Source: an uncultured Eubacterium sp. (lineage in GTDB: Bacteria; Bacillota; Clostridia; Lachnospirales; Lachnospiraceae). Taken from it: 16,332 bases of DNA. Location of the stretch: contig CAJOPM010000199.1 of assembly GCA_905236225.1 (NCBI GenBank), forward strand, positions 1 to 16,332. The letters run 5' to 3'. Positions 7,390 to 14,893 of the stretch are shown one piece after another. The first letter of the stretch is position 1. Each line of letters begins with the position of its first letter. The notes under the pieces are model-generated. The model searched no databases. It worked only from the letters and a program-made list of their open reading frames with translations, and was not told where the DNA came from. The translations under genes were made by a program, and so were the position numbers.

Positions 7390-8136
7390 ATGCAGCAGTT
7401 TTTTGTAGATAAAAGCCAAATAGGAAAAGAATATATTACTATAACGGGTGATGATGTTAATCATATCAAGAATGCGCTTAGGATGAAGATAGGAGATAAG
7501 ATTCGTATCAGCAGTGGGCAAGGCGATGATTATATGTGCACTATCAGTGAGATGAGCAGCGAATTTGTACAGGCTGATATAGATTACGATGCATCAAATA
7601 CCGAACTTAATCAAAAGATTTATCTCTTTCAGGCTATTCCTAAGGGGCAGCGTATGCAGACGGTGATTGAAAAGTGCGTTGAGCTGGGAGTATCTCATAT
7701 AATACCGGTAAATATGAAGTACTGTGTTGTAAAACTTACTAAAGAAAAGGCCACCGCACGCGTCGCTAAATATCAGGCTATAGCAAAGAGCGCGGCAAAG
7801 CAGTCTAAAAGAAGCATCATACCTGCGGTTGGCGAGGTTATGGATTATGAAGATGCCATATCTTTTGCTAAGGATAATTGTGATTTAATCATAGTTCCTT
7901 ATGAAAATTATGAAGGAATGAAATCATTTACCAATACAATGAAGCTGGCAGGCAAAGCATCGTCTGTAGCTGTTTTTATCGGGCCTGAGGGAGGATTTGC
8001 ACCCGAAGAGATAGATAAGATAAAAGAGCATTCTAGGGTTATTTCTTTGGGCAGAAGGATACTTAGAACTGATACGGCAGCTATATGTATGTTGTCTTTG
8101 CTTATGATAAATTCTGAGATAAATGAGGAAATATAA
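7390..8136 (+). CDS. rsmE: 16S rRNA m3U1498 methyltransferase (RsmE)
   Basis: SPOUT-class methyltransferase expected to methylate N3 of U1498 in 16S rRNA. The 248 residues are the usual length. The N-terminal PUA-like domain is about 1-70 (MQQFFVD, HIKNALRMKIGDKIRI). The SPOUT domain begins near residue 77 (YLFQAIPKGQRMQTVIEKCVELGV) and ends with FIGPEGGFAPEEI (about 196-208) and SLGRRILRTDTAAI (about 219-232), which form the trefoil-knot SAM site. The start is one base after the prmA stop, and the stop overlaps the next ATG in a TAATG arrangement. prmA-rsmE adjacency is common in Firmicutes. Confidence 0.95.
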   Translation: MQQFFVDKSQIGKEYITITGDDVNHIKNALRMKIGDKIRISSGQGDDYMCTISEMSSEFVQADIDYDASNTELNQKIYLFQAIPKGQRMQTVIEKCVELGVSHIIPVNMKYCVVKLTKEKATARVAKYQAIAKSAAKQSKRSIIPAVGEVMDYEDAISFAKDNCDLIIVPYENYEGMKSFTNTMKLAGKASSVAVFIGPEGGFAPEEIDKIKEHSRVISLGRRILRTDTAAICMLSLLMINSEINEEI

Positions 8137-9290
8137 TGGAGGCATATTTCGACAATTCGGCCACAACTGCAGTATATCCGCAAGTTGTAGAGCTGACAAA
8201 TAAAATATTTACAAAAGATTACGGAAATCCTTCTTCGCTACATATGAAAGGAATCGAAGCTGAACGCTATCTATCTGATGCCAAAGAGCGGATTGCTAAA
8301 ATTCTTAAATGCGATAAGAAAGAAATTCTCTTCACGTCAGGAGCCACAGAATCTAATAATCTTTCTTTAATTGGAAGTTATCTTGCAAATAAAAGAAATA
8401 AAAATACACTTATTACTACGCAGATAGAACATCCGTCTGTATCGCAAGTGGCATCGTTTTTAGAGGAGATGGGTGTAAATGTCATTAGAATTCCGGTAGA
8501 TGAAAAAGGTATAGTTGATACAGACTCTTTGTATGATGCGCTAAGCGAAGATGTATTTATGGTTTCTGTTATGGGAGTTAACAACGAGACCGGAGTTGTT
8601 GAGCCAGTTGGCGATATTGCATCAGAGGTTAAGAGACGCTATCCGGATATTATATTTCATTCGGATTATGTACAGGGCTTTTCTAAATATAAACTATATC
8701 CATCAAGAAATAATATTGATTTGCTCTCGGCAAGTGCACATAAATTTCATGGACCTAAGGGTGTTGGATTTTTGTTTATTAAAGATAAGACAAGAATAAA
8801 ACCACTTATTTTAGGCGGGGGTCAGCAGAACAATATGAGATCGGGAACAGATAATGTACCCGGAGTTGCAGGAATGGCACTTGCAGCAAGCTTATCATTT
8901 GAAAATGCATCTGTAAGTAATGCTAATATAAAAAAGATAAAAGATATTATCAAAGATGGATTGCTTAAGATGGACGGCGTATGCATTAATTCACCGGATG
9001 ATGAAATATGCGCTCCGCATATTTTAAATGTAAGTTTTATGGGAGTAAGAAGTGAAGTTATGCTTCATGCTCTTGAAGAGAAAGGGATATATGTCTCGTC
9101 GGGCAGTGCATGTTCTTCAAATAAAAAGGAGAAATCTTCTACACTTAAGAGCATGAATCTTTCTATGCAGAGAATGGATAGCGCAATCAGATTCAGTTTC
9201 AGTGAGAATAATACTATAGAGCAAGCTTTGTACTTGCTTGAAATAATTGAGCCGCTATACAATCAATTAAAGAAATTTGTCAGGAGTTAA
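8136..9290 (+). CDS. Cysteine desulfurase, NifS/IscS family, partner of ThiI
   Basis: PLP enzyme that removes sulfur from cysteine and carries it as a persulfide. The 384 residues include YFDNSATT at the N-terminus, FTSGATESNN (about 66-75), His99 (QIEHP), HSDYVQGFSKYKL (about 175-187), the PLP lysine Lys203 in SAHKFHGPKGVGFLF, the RSGTDN loop, and catalytic Cys326 in SSGSACSS. Its start overlaps the rsmE stop by one base, and thiI follows after 17 bases. That pairing matches the Bacillus subtilis NifZ-ThiI system, where a dedicated desulfurase feeds 4-thiouridine synthesis. I infer this role rather than general Fe-S assembly because no iscU or sufU lies nearby. Confidence 0.92.
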   Translation: MEAYFDNSATTAVYPQVVELTNKIFTKDYGNPSSLHMKGIEAERYLSDAKERIAKILKCDKKEILFTSGATESNNLSLIGSYLANKRNKNTLITTQIEHPSVSQVASFLEEMGVNVIRIPVDEKGIVDTDSLYDALSEDVFMVSVMGVNNETGVVEPVGDIASEVKRRYPDIIFHSDYVQGFSKYKLYPSRNNIDLLSASAHKFHGPKGVGFLFIKDKTRIKPLILGGGQQNNMRSGTDNVPGVAGMALAASLSFENASVSNANIKKIKDIIKDGLLKMDGVCINSPDDEICAPHILNVSFMGVRSEVMLHALEEKGIYVSSGSACSSNKKEKSSTLKSMNLSMQRMDSAIRFSFSENNTIEQALYLLEIIEPLYNQLKKFVRS

Positions 9291-9306
9291 TATCAGGAGT
9301 TAATAT
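9281..9306 (+). repeat. Perfect 13-bp tandem duplication carrying a stop codon and ribosome binding site
   Basis: CAGGAGTTAATAT occurs twice with no gap, at 9281-9293 and 9294-9306. The first copy holds the desulfurase stop (TAA, 9288-9290) and a CAGGAG motif inside that gene. The second copy places AGGAG 9 bases before the thiI ATG. Only the second copy is well spaced for thiI. It looks like a recent slippage event. Confidence 0.9.
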
Positions 9307-9307
9307 T

Positions 9308-10492
9308 ATGTACAAAGCGTTTTTAATTAAATATGGAGAAATCGGCATTAAGGGTAAAAATCGTCATTTGTTTGAAGATGCGCTTGTAAAACAGATAAAA
9401 AACGCCCTAAAGTTTGTTGATGGAGAATTTAAAGTAACTAAAGAGCAGGGAAGAGTATATGTTGAGGCGTTGTCTGAGTTTGATTATGAAGAGACAACAG
9501 CCGCGCTTAAAAATGTGTTTGGCATAGTTGCATTTTGCCCGGTCATGATATGTGATAAGACAGACATAGAATCACTTAAGGAAAATGCTGTTAGGTTTAT
9601 AGAGGGAAGCTATCCGGATAAGAATTTTTCATTTAAAGTTCATACCAGAAGGGGCGATAAACATTACCCGCTTGATTCTATGCAAATAAGTGCGTTGCTT
9701 GGCGAAGTGCTTCTTGAAAAGTTTAGTGAACTTAAGGTTGATGTTCACAATCCTGAAGTGATGCTTGAGGTGGAAGTCAGAAGCAGGGCGTTTATTTATT
9801 CTCAGGAAATTAAAGGACCCGGCGGTATGCCGGTCGGCACAGCCGGCAAGGCGATGCTGCTGTTATCGGGTGGAATTGATTCACCGGTTGCAGGATATAT
9901 GGTTGCAAAGCGCGGTGTAAAAATTGATGCTGTTTATTTTCATGCGCCTCCATATACTAGTGAAAGGGCAAAGCAAAAAGTTATAGATTTAGCGAAAATA
10001 GTATCTCGCTATACAGGACCTATATATTTGAAGGTGGTTAATTTTACCGATATTCAGATGTATATATATGAGAAATGCAAGCATGAAGAACTTACAATCA
10101 TCATGAGAAGATATATGATGAGAATTGCTGAGTATTTTGCAAACGAGACGCAGTGCATCGGCTTGATTACCGGAGAGAGCATAGGGCAGGTTGCAAGTCA
10201 GACTACACAGGCCTTAGCTGTTACAAATGCTGTCTGTGATATGCCGGTATACAGACCGCTTATAGCATTTGACAAACAGGAAATAATAGATAGAGCTGTT
10301 AAGATTGGGACATATGAGACTTCGATATTACCATATGAGGATTGCTGTACTATATTCGTAGCAAAGCATCCTGTTACAAAGCCCCAAAGAAAGACAATCG
10401 AAAAAAGCGAGATGAAGTTGTCTGAAAAAATAGATGAGCTTGTTAAAAACGCAATAGATACTACAGAGACAATTATTGTAAGAGCCCAATAA
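9308..10492 (+). CDS. thiI: tRNA 4-thiouridine synthase (ThiI)
   Basis: Adenylates and thiolates U8 of tRNA using sulfur from a cysteine desulfurase. The 394-residue protein is the short form without the C-terminal rhodanese domain found in enterobacteria. The N-terminal ferredoxin-like and THUMP domains span about 1-165 (FLIKYGEIGIKGKNR, then the VHNPEVMLEVEVR region). The PP-loop ATPase starts with LLLSGGIDSPVAGYMVAKRG (about 184-203). EDCCTIFVAKHPVTKP near 340-355 holds the conserved Cys pair region. The ribosome binding site is the second copy of a 13-bp duplication. It ends in a convergent arrangement with the HPr-like gene. Confidence 0.96.
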   Translation: MYKAFLIKYGEIGIKGKNRHLFEDALVKQIKNALKFVDGEFKVTKEQGRVYVEALSEFDYEETTAALKNVFGIVAFCPVMICDKTDIESLKENAVRFIEGSYPDKNFSFKVHTRRGDKHYPLDSMQISALLGEVLLEKFSELKVDVHNPEVMLEVEVRSRAFIYSQEIKGPGGMPVGTAGKAMLLLSGGIDSPVAGYMVAKRGVKIDAVYFHAPPYTSERAKQKVIDLAKIVSRYTGPIYLKVVNFTDIQMYIYEKCKHEELTIIMRRYMMRIAEYFANETQCIGLITGESIGQVASQTTQALAVTNAVCDMPVYRPLIAFDKQEIIDRAVKIGTYETSILPYEDCCTIFVAKHPVTKPQRKTIEKSEMKLSEKIDELVKNAIDTTETIIVRAQ

Positions 10493-10519
10493 AAAACTCC
10501 TCCGATAAGTCGGAGGAGT
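10491..10519 (-). terminator. Rho-independent terminator of the HPr-like gene
   Basis: ACTCCTCCGA (10496-10505) and TCGGAGGAGT (10510-10519) form a perfect 10-bp stem with a 4-base loop. Read on the minus strand, the stem is followed by a T-run (10495-10491). It begins 4 bases after the HPr-like stop. The T-run overlaps the thiI stop codon. On the plus strand the downstream side is AATATTAATC, so it would terminate thiI transcripts only weakly. Confidence 0.88.
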
Positions 10520-10523
10520 AATA

Positions 10524-10763
10524 TTAATCAACTATATAAGGCTTGATGCTTTCCATTACTTCTTCAAGATTTGTACTATCGCCTGCATGAATCTGAAGTT
10601 CTATAGGATCCGATAAATTAAGGGAGAAAATTCCCATTATGGATTTGGCATCAATAATATATCGACCTGATCTTAAATCAAAATCAAAGTCAAATTTAGA
10701 AACTGTGTTAACAAAACTTTTAACTTTATCAATGGAGTCTAAAAGAATTTTAACGTTTTCCAT
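10524..10763 (-). CDS. HPr-like protein lacking the phospho-histidine (Crh-like)
   Basis: A 79-residue protein of the PTS HPr family. Aligned without gaps to B. subtilis HPr from memory, DAKSIMGIFSLNL (38-50) matches the regulatory-serine region, so Ser41 corresponds to Ser46. The phospho-acceptor His15 becomes Ser10, Arg17 becomes Asp12 and Pro18 becomes Lys13. It therefore should not carry phosphate in sugar transport. Like Crh it could be phosphorylated on the serine by HPr kinase and act with CcpA-type regulators; this is inference. AGGAGG (10770-10775) lies 6 bases before the ATG. It is monocistronic, with a strong promoter and its own terminator, between convergent thiI and divergent mtaB. 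Annotation pipelines would likely call it an HPr family phosphocarrier, which overstates its role. Confidence 0.85.
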   Translation of the reverse strand: MENVKILLDSIDKVKSFVNTVSKFDFDFDLRSGRYIIDAKSIMGIFSLNLSDPIELQIHAGDSTNLEEVMESIKPYIVD

Positions 10764-10797
10764 AATATACCTCCTAAATGTTTGTTAATTTAATCAC

Positions 10798-10826
10798 ATT
10801 TTAGACGAGGCGCAGGCAAATGTCAA
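10798..10826 (-). promoter_or_regulatory. Sigma-A-type promoter of the HPr-like gene
   Basis: On the minus strand, TTGACA (10826-10821) and TAAAAT (10803-10798) are separated by exactly 17 bases: a perfect -35 and a 5-of-6 -10. Transcription would start near 10791, giving a leader of about 28 bases. The -35 lies only about 20 bases from the mtaB start, so any mtaB promoter in this gap would overlap it. Confidence 0.85.
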
Positions 10827-10846
10827 TGTTTAGAAGGGAATGGGCT

Positions 10847-12142
10847 ATGAAAAAAGCGGCTATACATAACCTTGGTTGTAAGGTGAATTCTTATGAAAGT
10901 GAAAGCATGCAGCAGATGCTTCAAGAGGCCGGATATGAGATAGTATCATTTAACGAACAAGCAGATGTATATGTGATAAATACCTGTACTGTCACACAGA
11001 TTGCAGATCAAAAATCAAGACAAATGATATCAAGGGCCAAAAAACTAAATAATGACGCAATCGTCGTTGCGGCCGGGTGCTACGTACAAGGTGATAGCGA
11101 GGCGCTAAAAAAATGCGGAGCAGATATACTTATAGGCAATAACTTAAAGTCGCATCTGATTGAGATGATTGACAAATACAATCTAAAAAGGCATCAGATG
11201 GTTGATGTAAAAGATATTTCACAGGCCAGGCAATATGAAAATATGCATCTTTATGATACAAAAGAACATTCAAGGGCCTTTATTAAGGTGCAGGACGGAT
11301 GCAATGCTTTCTGTACATATTGCAAGATACCTTATGTAAGAGGCAGAGCCAGAAGCAGAGCGGTTGAGGATATTATTGATGAGCTTAAAGTAGTTTCTCA
11401 AAAGGGACATAGAGAGATTGTACTTACAGGAATTCATCTTTCATCTTTCGGCAAGGATATGGATAGTAGTCTGATAGAACTTATCGAAAGAGCAAATGAG
11501 ATTGAGCAGATTGAAAGAATCCGATTAGGCTCGCTCGAGCCAATGATAATTGACAGGGAATTTTCGCAAAGATTAAAAAAATGCGAAAAGATTTGCCCTC
11601 ATTTTCACTTGTCGCTCCAAAGCGGTTGTGATGCAACGCTTAAGAGGATGAACAGACATTACACAACCGAAGAATATAAAATGGCGCTGGATATTTTGCG
11701 AAGCACTTTTGAACATCCGGCTATTACTACTGATGTTATTGTGGGATTCCCGGGTGAGACGGATGAGGAATTTGAGAAGACAAGAAGTTACTTAGAACAG
11801 ATTAACCTTTATCAAATGCATATTTTTAAATTCTCAAGAAGAAAAGGAACAAAGGCTTATGATTTTGCCAATCAGGTAGATAATAATACCAAAAAGGCAA
11901 GAAGCAGCATTTTACAAGATATTTCTGATAATAACACTAAAGAATTTAAGAAATATTATATAGACCGTGATGTTGAAATGTTCCCGGAAGAAGAGATTAC
12001 ATATAGAAATAAAAAATATATAAAGGGATATACAAAAGAGTATATAATGAGTATAGCACCTTCTGAATATGTCATTGGTAAGCATGCGTTAATACGTAAG
12101 GCTAAAAGTATCAATGAGCAGGGATATCTTGTGCTTGAGTGA
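10847..12142 (+). CDS. mtaB: tRNA (N6-threonylcarbamoyladenosine-37-C2)-methylthiotransferase (MtaB)
   Basis: Radical-SAM enzyme that converts t6A to ms2t6A at position 37 of tRNAs reading ANN codons. The 431-residue protein has the N-terminal UPF0004 Fe-S ligands Cys11 (HNLGCKVNSYE), Cys47 (INTCTVT) and Cys78 (AAGCYVQG), and the radical-SAM CxxxCxxC at Cys152, Cys156 and Cys159 (DGCNAFCTYCKIPYVRGRAR). VIVGFPGETDEEF and a TRAM-like C-terminus follow. GCKVNSYE favours MtaB over MiaB. ATG at 10847 is chosen because AGAAGGGA lies 7 bases upstream and the protein then starts at MKKAAIHNLGC; an in-frame ATG at 10820 would lie within the divergent promoter. No terminator follows. Confidence 0.94.
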   Translation: MKKAAIHNLGCKVNSYESESMQQMLQEAGYEIVSFNEQADVYVINTCTVTQIADQKSRQMISRAKKLNNDAIVVAAGCYVQGDSEALKKCGADILIGNNLKSHLIEMIDKYNLKRHQMVDVKDISQARQYENMHLYDTKEHSRAFIKVQDGCNAFCTYCKIPYVRGRARSRAVEDIIDELKVVSQKGHREIVLTGIHLSSFGKDMDSSLIELIERANEIEQIERIRLGSLEPMIIDREFSQRLKKCEKICPHFHLSLQSGCDATLKRMNRHYTTEEYKMALDILRSTFEHPAITTDVIVGFPGETDEEFEKTRSYLEQINLYQMHIFKFSRRKGTKAYDFANQVDNNTKKARSSILQDISDNNTKEFKKYYIDRDVEMFPEEEITYRNKKYIKGYTKEYIMSIAPSEYVIGKHALIRKAKSINEQGYLVLE

Positions 12143-12149
12143 AAATGCA

Positions 12150-12178
12150 TTGCCAATATCTAGATTTTAGTTTAAAAT
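12150..12178 (+). promoter_or_regulatory. Sigma-A-type promoter of the ireB operon
   Basis: TTGCCA (12150-12155) and TAAAAT (12173-12178) are separated by 17 bases. The site lies directly after the mtaB stop and about 40 bases before the ireB start. It could drive ireB through trhP, since no terminator is visible downstream in the window. mtaB read-through may add to it. Confidence 0.72.
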
Positions 12179-12216
12179 AGTTTAAATGGTTAGCGGTGAG
12201 AGAATGGGGTGAAAAT

Positions 12217-12471
12217 ATGAGTGATATTAGTAAGACACAATTTTTTAAAGTTGAGAAAGAACCTGAGATGAGAGTCCGAGACATCTTGCGTCTTGTCTAT
12301 CAGGCTCTTAAAGAGAAGGGATACAATCCCGTAAATCAGATAGTCGGATATGTTATGTCAGGAGATCCAACATATATCACCAGTCATAATAACGCTCGAA
12401 GTCTTATAATGAAAGTTGAAAGAGACGAACTTGTAGAAGAGCTCCTAAAAGAATATATTGCCACATTATAA
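12217..12471 (+). CDS. ireB: IreB family regulatory phosphoprotein (DUF965)
   Basis: Small 84-residue protein. In Enterococcus faecalis, IreB is a substrate of the IreK Ser/Thr kinase and IreP phosphatase and affects cephalosporin resistance; the family is also known as UPF0297. MSDISKTQFFKVEKEPEM, then VRDILRLVYQALKEKGYNP, VNQIVGYVMSGDPTYITSHNNAR and a C-terminal E-rich helix match the family over its whole length. Thr7 is a candidate phosphorylation site by analogy with N-terminal threonines in IreB. The ATG has GGGGTG 5 bases upstream; a GTG at 12196 would add seven residues not typical of the family. The ireB-ruvX-DUF1292 order is conserved in Firmicutes. Confidence 0.95.
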   Translation: MSDISKTQFFKVEKEPEMRVRDILRLVYQALKEKGYNPVNQIVGYVMSGDPTYITSHNNARSLIMKVERDELVEELLKEYIATL

Positions 12472-12481
12472 CAGGTTTTTT

Positions 12482-12910
12482 ATGAGAATAATGGGATTGG
12501 ATTACGGATCTAAGACAGTCGGAGTCGCTGTATCGGATCCGCTGCTTCTGACTGCCCAGGGACTTGAGGTTATTACCCGAAAGTCAGAGAATAAACTTAG
12601 GCAGACATTAGCAAGAATAGAAACATTGATAGAAGAATATGAGGTGGACAGGATAGTCTTAGGATTTCCTAAACATCTTGACAATAGCCAGGGTGAGCGT
12701 TGCCAAAGAACCAATGAATTCAAGGAAAAGCTAGAGCAGCGATGTGCCCTGGAGGTTATTTTATGGGATGAGAGGCTTACAACGATTGCGGCAGACAGAG
12801 TTTTAGATGACTTTGGAGTAGATCGTATGAACAGAAAACAACACATCGATAAAATAGCTGCCACGTTTATACTTCAAGGATATCTTGATAGTCTTAATAT
12901 GGAGTCTTAG
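12482..12910 (+). CDS. ruvX: RuvX/YqgF family: pre-16S rRNA nuclease, Holliday-junction resolvase fold
   Basis: RNase H-like nuclease of 142 residues, implicated in maturation of the 16S rRNA 5' end in E. coli and often annotated as a putative Holliday junction resolvase. Acidic active-site residues are visible: Asp7 in GLDYGSKTVGVAVSDP, Glu97 in WDERLTT and Asp123 in HIDKIAATFILQGYL. GFPKHLDNSQGER (about 61-73) is the family signature. The ATG at 12482 follows ACAGG, which overlaps the ireB stop, by 6 bases; an upstream in-frame TTG would reach back into ireB. It directly abuts the DUF1292 gene. Confidence 0.95.
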   Translation: MRIMGLDYGSKTVGVAVSDPLLLTAQGLEVITRKSENKLRQTLARIETLIEEYEVDRIVLGFPKHLDNSQGERCQRTNEFKEKLEQRCALEVILWDERLTTIAADRVLDDFGVDRMNRKQHIDKIAATFILQGYLDSLNMES

Positions 12911-13171
12911 ATGGAAAAGATAGATTTTTATGATGAAGATCAGCATAAGAGCATACCATTATACGTTTTGGCGCAGACTGAACTTGCTGACGAACAGTAT
13001 ATTCTGGTTACGGAATCCGATGAGTCGGAAGATGAGGCAGAGTGTTATATCATGAGGCGCATTTTAGAAAACGATGATGATGTGATGTATGAATTTGTTG
13101 AAGATGATACAAAACTTAAAGCACTTGGAAAAATATTTGAAGAATTGCTTGATGATGTTGAGATCGGATGA
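12911..13171 (+). CDS. DUF1292 protein (YrzB-like)
   Basis: An 86-residue acidic protein of unknown function. It opens MEKIDFYDEDQ and contains IPLYVLAQTELADEQYILVTES (about 16-37), then a run of Asp/Glu, AECYIMRRILENDD and a C-terminal Glu/Asp-rich helix. The 'Y.L..T....YI.V' strand pattern and acidic linkers are typical of DUF1292. The start follows the ruvX stop with no gap, and GGAG at 12902-12905 lies inside ruvX, so coupled translation with ruvX is likely. Confidence 0.88.
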   Translation: MEKIDFYDEDQHKSIPLYVLAQTELADEQYILVTESDESEDEAECYIMRRILENDDDVMYEFVEDDTKLKALGKIFEELLDDVEIG

Positions 13172-13209
13172 GTAATAGCAGCATCTTTAGGTAATAATAG
13201 GAGGACAAA

Positions 13210-14874
13210 TTGAATAAAAACAAAAACTCAAAATTGAAGATCGTTCCATTAGGAGGATTAGAACAGATCGGAATGAATATTACTGCCTTTGAATATGGAG
13301 ACAGTATTATTGTTGTAGACTGCGGTGTTGCATTTCCCGGCGATGATATGCTAGGGGTAGATTTGGTTGTGCCGGAACTTACGTATCTTCAGGACAATAT
13401 CGAAAAAGTAAAGGGATTTTTTATAACTCACGGACATGAAGATCATATCGGGGCGCTTCCTTACGTTCTTTTAGAGGTAAATGCGCCAATTTATTCTACC
13501 AGACTTACTAACGGTATTATCGAGCATAAATTAGAAGAACATAATTTGCTTACAAAGACCAGACGTAAGGTTGTAAAATACGGACAGCATATCAATATTG
13601 GAGAATTCAGAGTAGAATTTATCAAGACAAATCACAGCATACAGGATGCGGCTGCGCTTGCTATTTATTCACCGGCAGGAATTATAGTTCACACCGGAGA
13701 TTTTAAGGTTGATTATACGCCGGTTTATGGTGATGCCATTGATTTGCAAAGATTCGGAGAGCTCGGAAAAAAAGGTGTGCTTGCACTTATGTGCGATAGC
13801 ACGAATGCAGAGCGCCCCGGATTCACTATGTCTGAAAAGAGCGTAGGCAGAACTTTTGATCAGATATTTGCTGAACATAGTAACTCGCGTATTTTTGTTG
13901 CGACATTTGCTTCAAATGTTGACAGAGTACAGCAGATTATTAATACAGCGCACAAATACGGTCGTAAAGTAGGTGTAGAAGGTCGCAGTATGGTTAATAT
14001 TATTGCTACTGCTACAGAATTGGGATATATTAATATTCCCGAAAATACACTTTTAGATATTGATCAGCTTAAGAATTACCCCGATGAGAAGACGGTTCTT
14101 ATTACGACGGGAAGTCAGGGCGAGTCTATGGCTGCTCTTTCAAGAATGGCAAGTGGTATGCATAAGAAGATTCACGTTAAGCCCGGAGATACCATTGTTA
14201 TGAGTTCACATCCTATCCCGGGTAACGAAAAGTCCGTGGCACATATTATTAATGAACTTTCAAAGCAAGGGGCTGACGTAGTATTTCAAGATACACATGT
14301 TTCGGGACATGCTTGCCAAGAAGAGATAAAATTAATATATTCTCTTGTCAGACCTAAGTATTCAATTCCGGTTCACGGAGAGTATAAGCACCGTATGGCG
14401 CAGGCTAAGATTGTAAGGGATTTAGGATATGATAAAGATCATATACTTATGATTAACTCCGGAGATGTTTTAGAGATAGGAGAAGACGGAGCAAAGGTTA
14501 CTGGTAAGGTATCCGTAGGAAATGTTTATGTTGACGGTCTTGGAATCGGAGATGTCGGCAATATTGTAATTAGAGACAGACAGCGTCTTTCGGAAGATGG
14601 AATCATTATTGTAGTTCTTACTCTTGAAGCTAAGACGGCCAGAGTTTTGGCCGGTCCTGATATAGTGAGCAGAGGCTTTGTATATGTAAGAGAGTCGGAA
14701 GGCCTTATGGATGAAGCTCAGCAAGTGCTCAATGAAGCTGTAGAAAAATGTGAAGAAAAACACATTACCGACTGGAGCAAGATAAAAACAACAATTAAAG
14801 ATGCGCTCGGTGATTACGTCTGGAAAAAGACTAAGAGAAGACCTATGCTTATCCCGATAATTATGGAAGTGTAG
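13210..14874 (+). CDS. rnj: Ribonuclease J
   Basis: Metallo-beta-lactamase/beta-CASP ribonuclease with 5'-3' exonuclease and endonuclease activity, central to mRNA turnover and rRNA processing in Firmicutes. The 554 residues are almost the same length as RNase J1. The Zn-binding motif FFITHGHEDHIGALPY has His74, His76, Asp78 and His79; His142 (TNHSIQDAA) and Asp164 (HTGDFKVD) are further ligands. DSTNAERPGFTMSE, SSHPIPGNEK, VSGHACQEE and VPVHGEYKHR-like residues form the beta-CASP and later metal motifs. The C-terminal domain (about 450-554) is intact. The start is TTG at 13210, 5 bases after a perfect AGGAGG. It follows DUF1292 by 38 bases with no terminator. Confidence 0.97.
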   Translation: MNKNKNSKLKIVPLGGLEQIGMNITAFEYGDSIIVVDCGVAFPGDDMLGVDLVVPELTYLQDNIEKVKGFFITHGHEDHIGALPYVLLEVNAPIYSTRLTNGIIEHKLEEHNLLTKTRRKVVKYGQHINIGEFRVEFIKTNHSIQDAAALAIYSPAGIIVHTGDFKVDYTPVYGDAIDLQRFGELGKKGVLALMCDSTNAERPGFTMSEKSVGRTFDQIFAEHSNSRIFVATFASNVDRVQQIINTAHKYGRKVGVEGRSMVNIIATATELGYINIPENTLLDIDQLKNYPDEKTVLITTGSQGESMAALSRMASGMHKKIHVKPGDTIVMSSHPIPGNEKSVAHIINELSKQGADVVFQDTHVSGHACQEEIKLIYSLVRPKYSIPVHGEYKHRMAQAKIVRDLGYDKDHILMINSGDVLEIGEDGAKVTGKVSVGNVYVDGLGIGDVGNIVIRDRQRLSEDGIIIVVLTLEAKTARVLAGPDIVSRGFVYVRESEGLMDEAQQVLNEAVEKCEEKHITDWSKIKTTIKDALGDYVWKKTKRRPMLIPIIMEV

Positions 14875-14893
14875 ATTTGGTGGTGAAGACAAG

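Noticed and set aside
10496..10519. Hairpin as the thiI terminator
   Set aside because: The T-run is on the minus-strand side; the plus-strand downstream side is AATATTAATC, so it serves chiefly the HPr-like gene.
10820..10846. Earlier in-frame ATG for mtaB
   Set aside because: It would add nine residues not seen in the family, lacks a binding site and overlaps the divergent promoter; ATG at 10847 has a good site 7 bases upstream.
12458..12481. Earlier in-frame TTG for ruvX
   Set aside because: It lies inside ireB, has no binding site, and the family N-terminus begins at MRIMGLDYGS.
12502..12864. 120-residue open frame on the minus strand opposite ruvX
   Set aside because: It lies wholly inside a well-conserved gene, has no ribosome binding site seen, and its Ser/Leu-rich composition is what an antisense frame of this gene gives.
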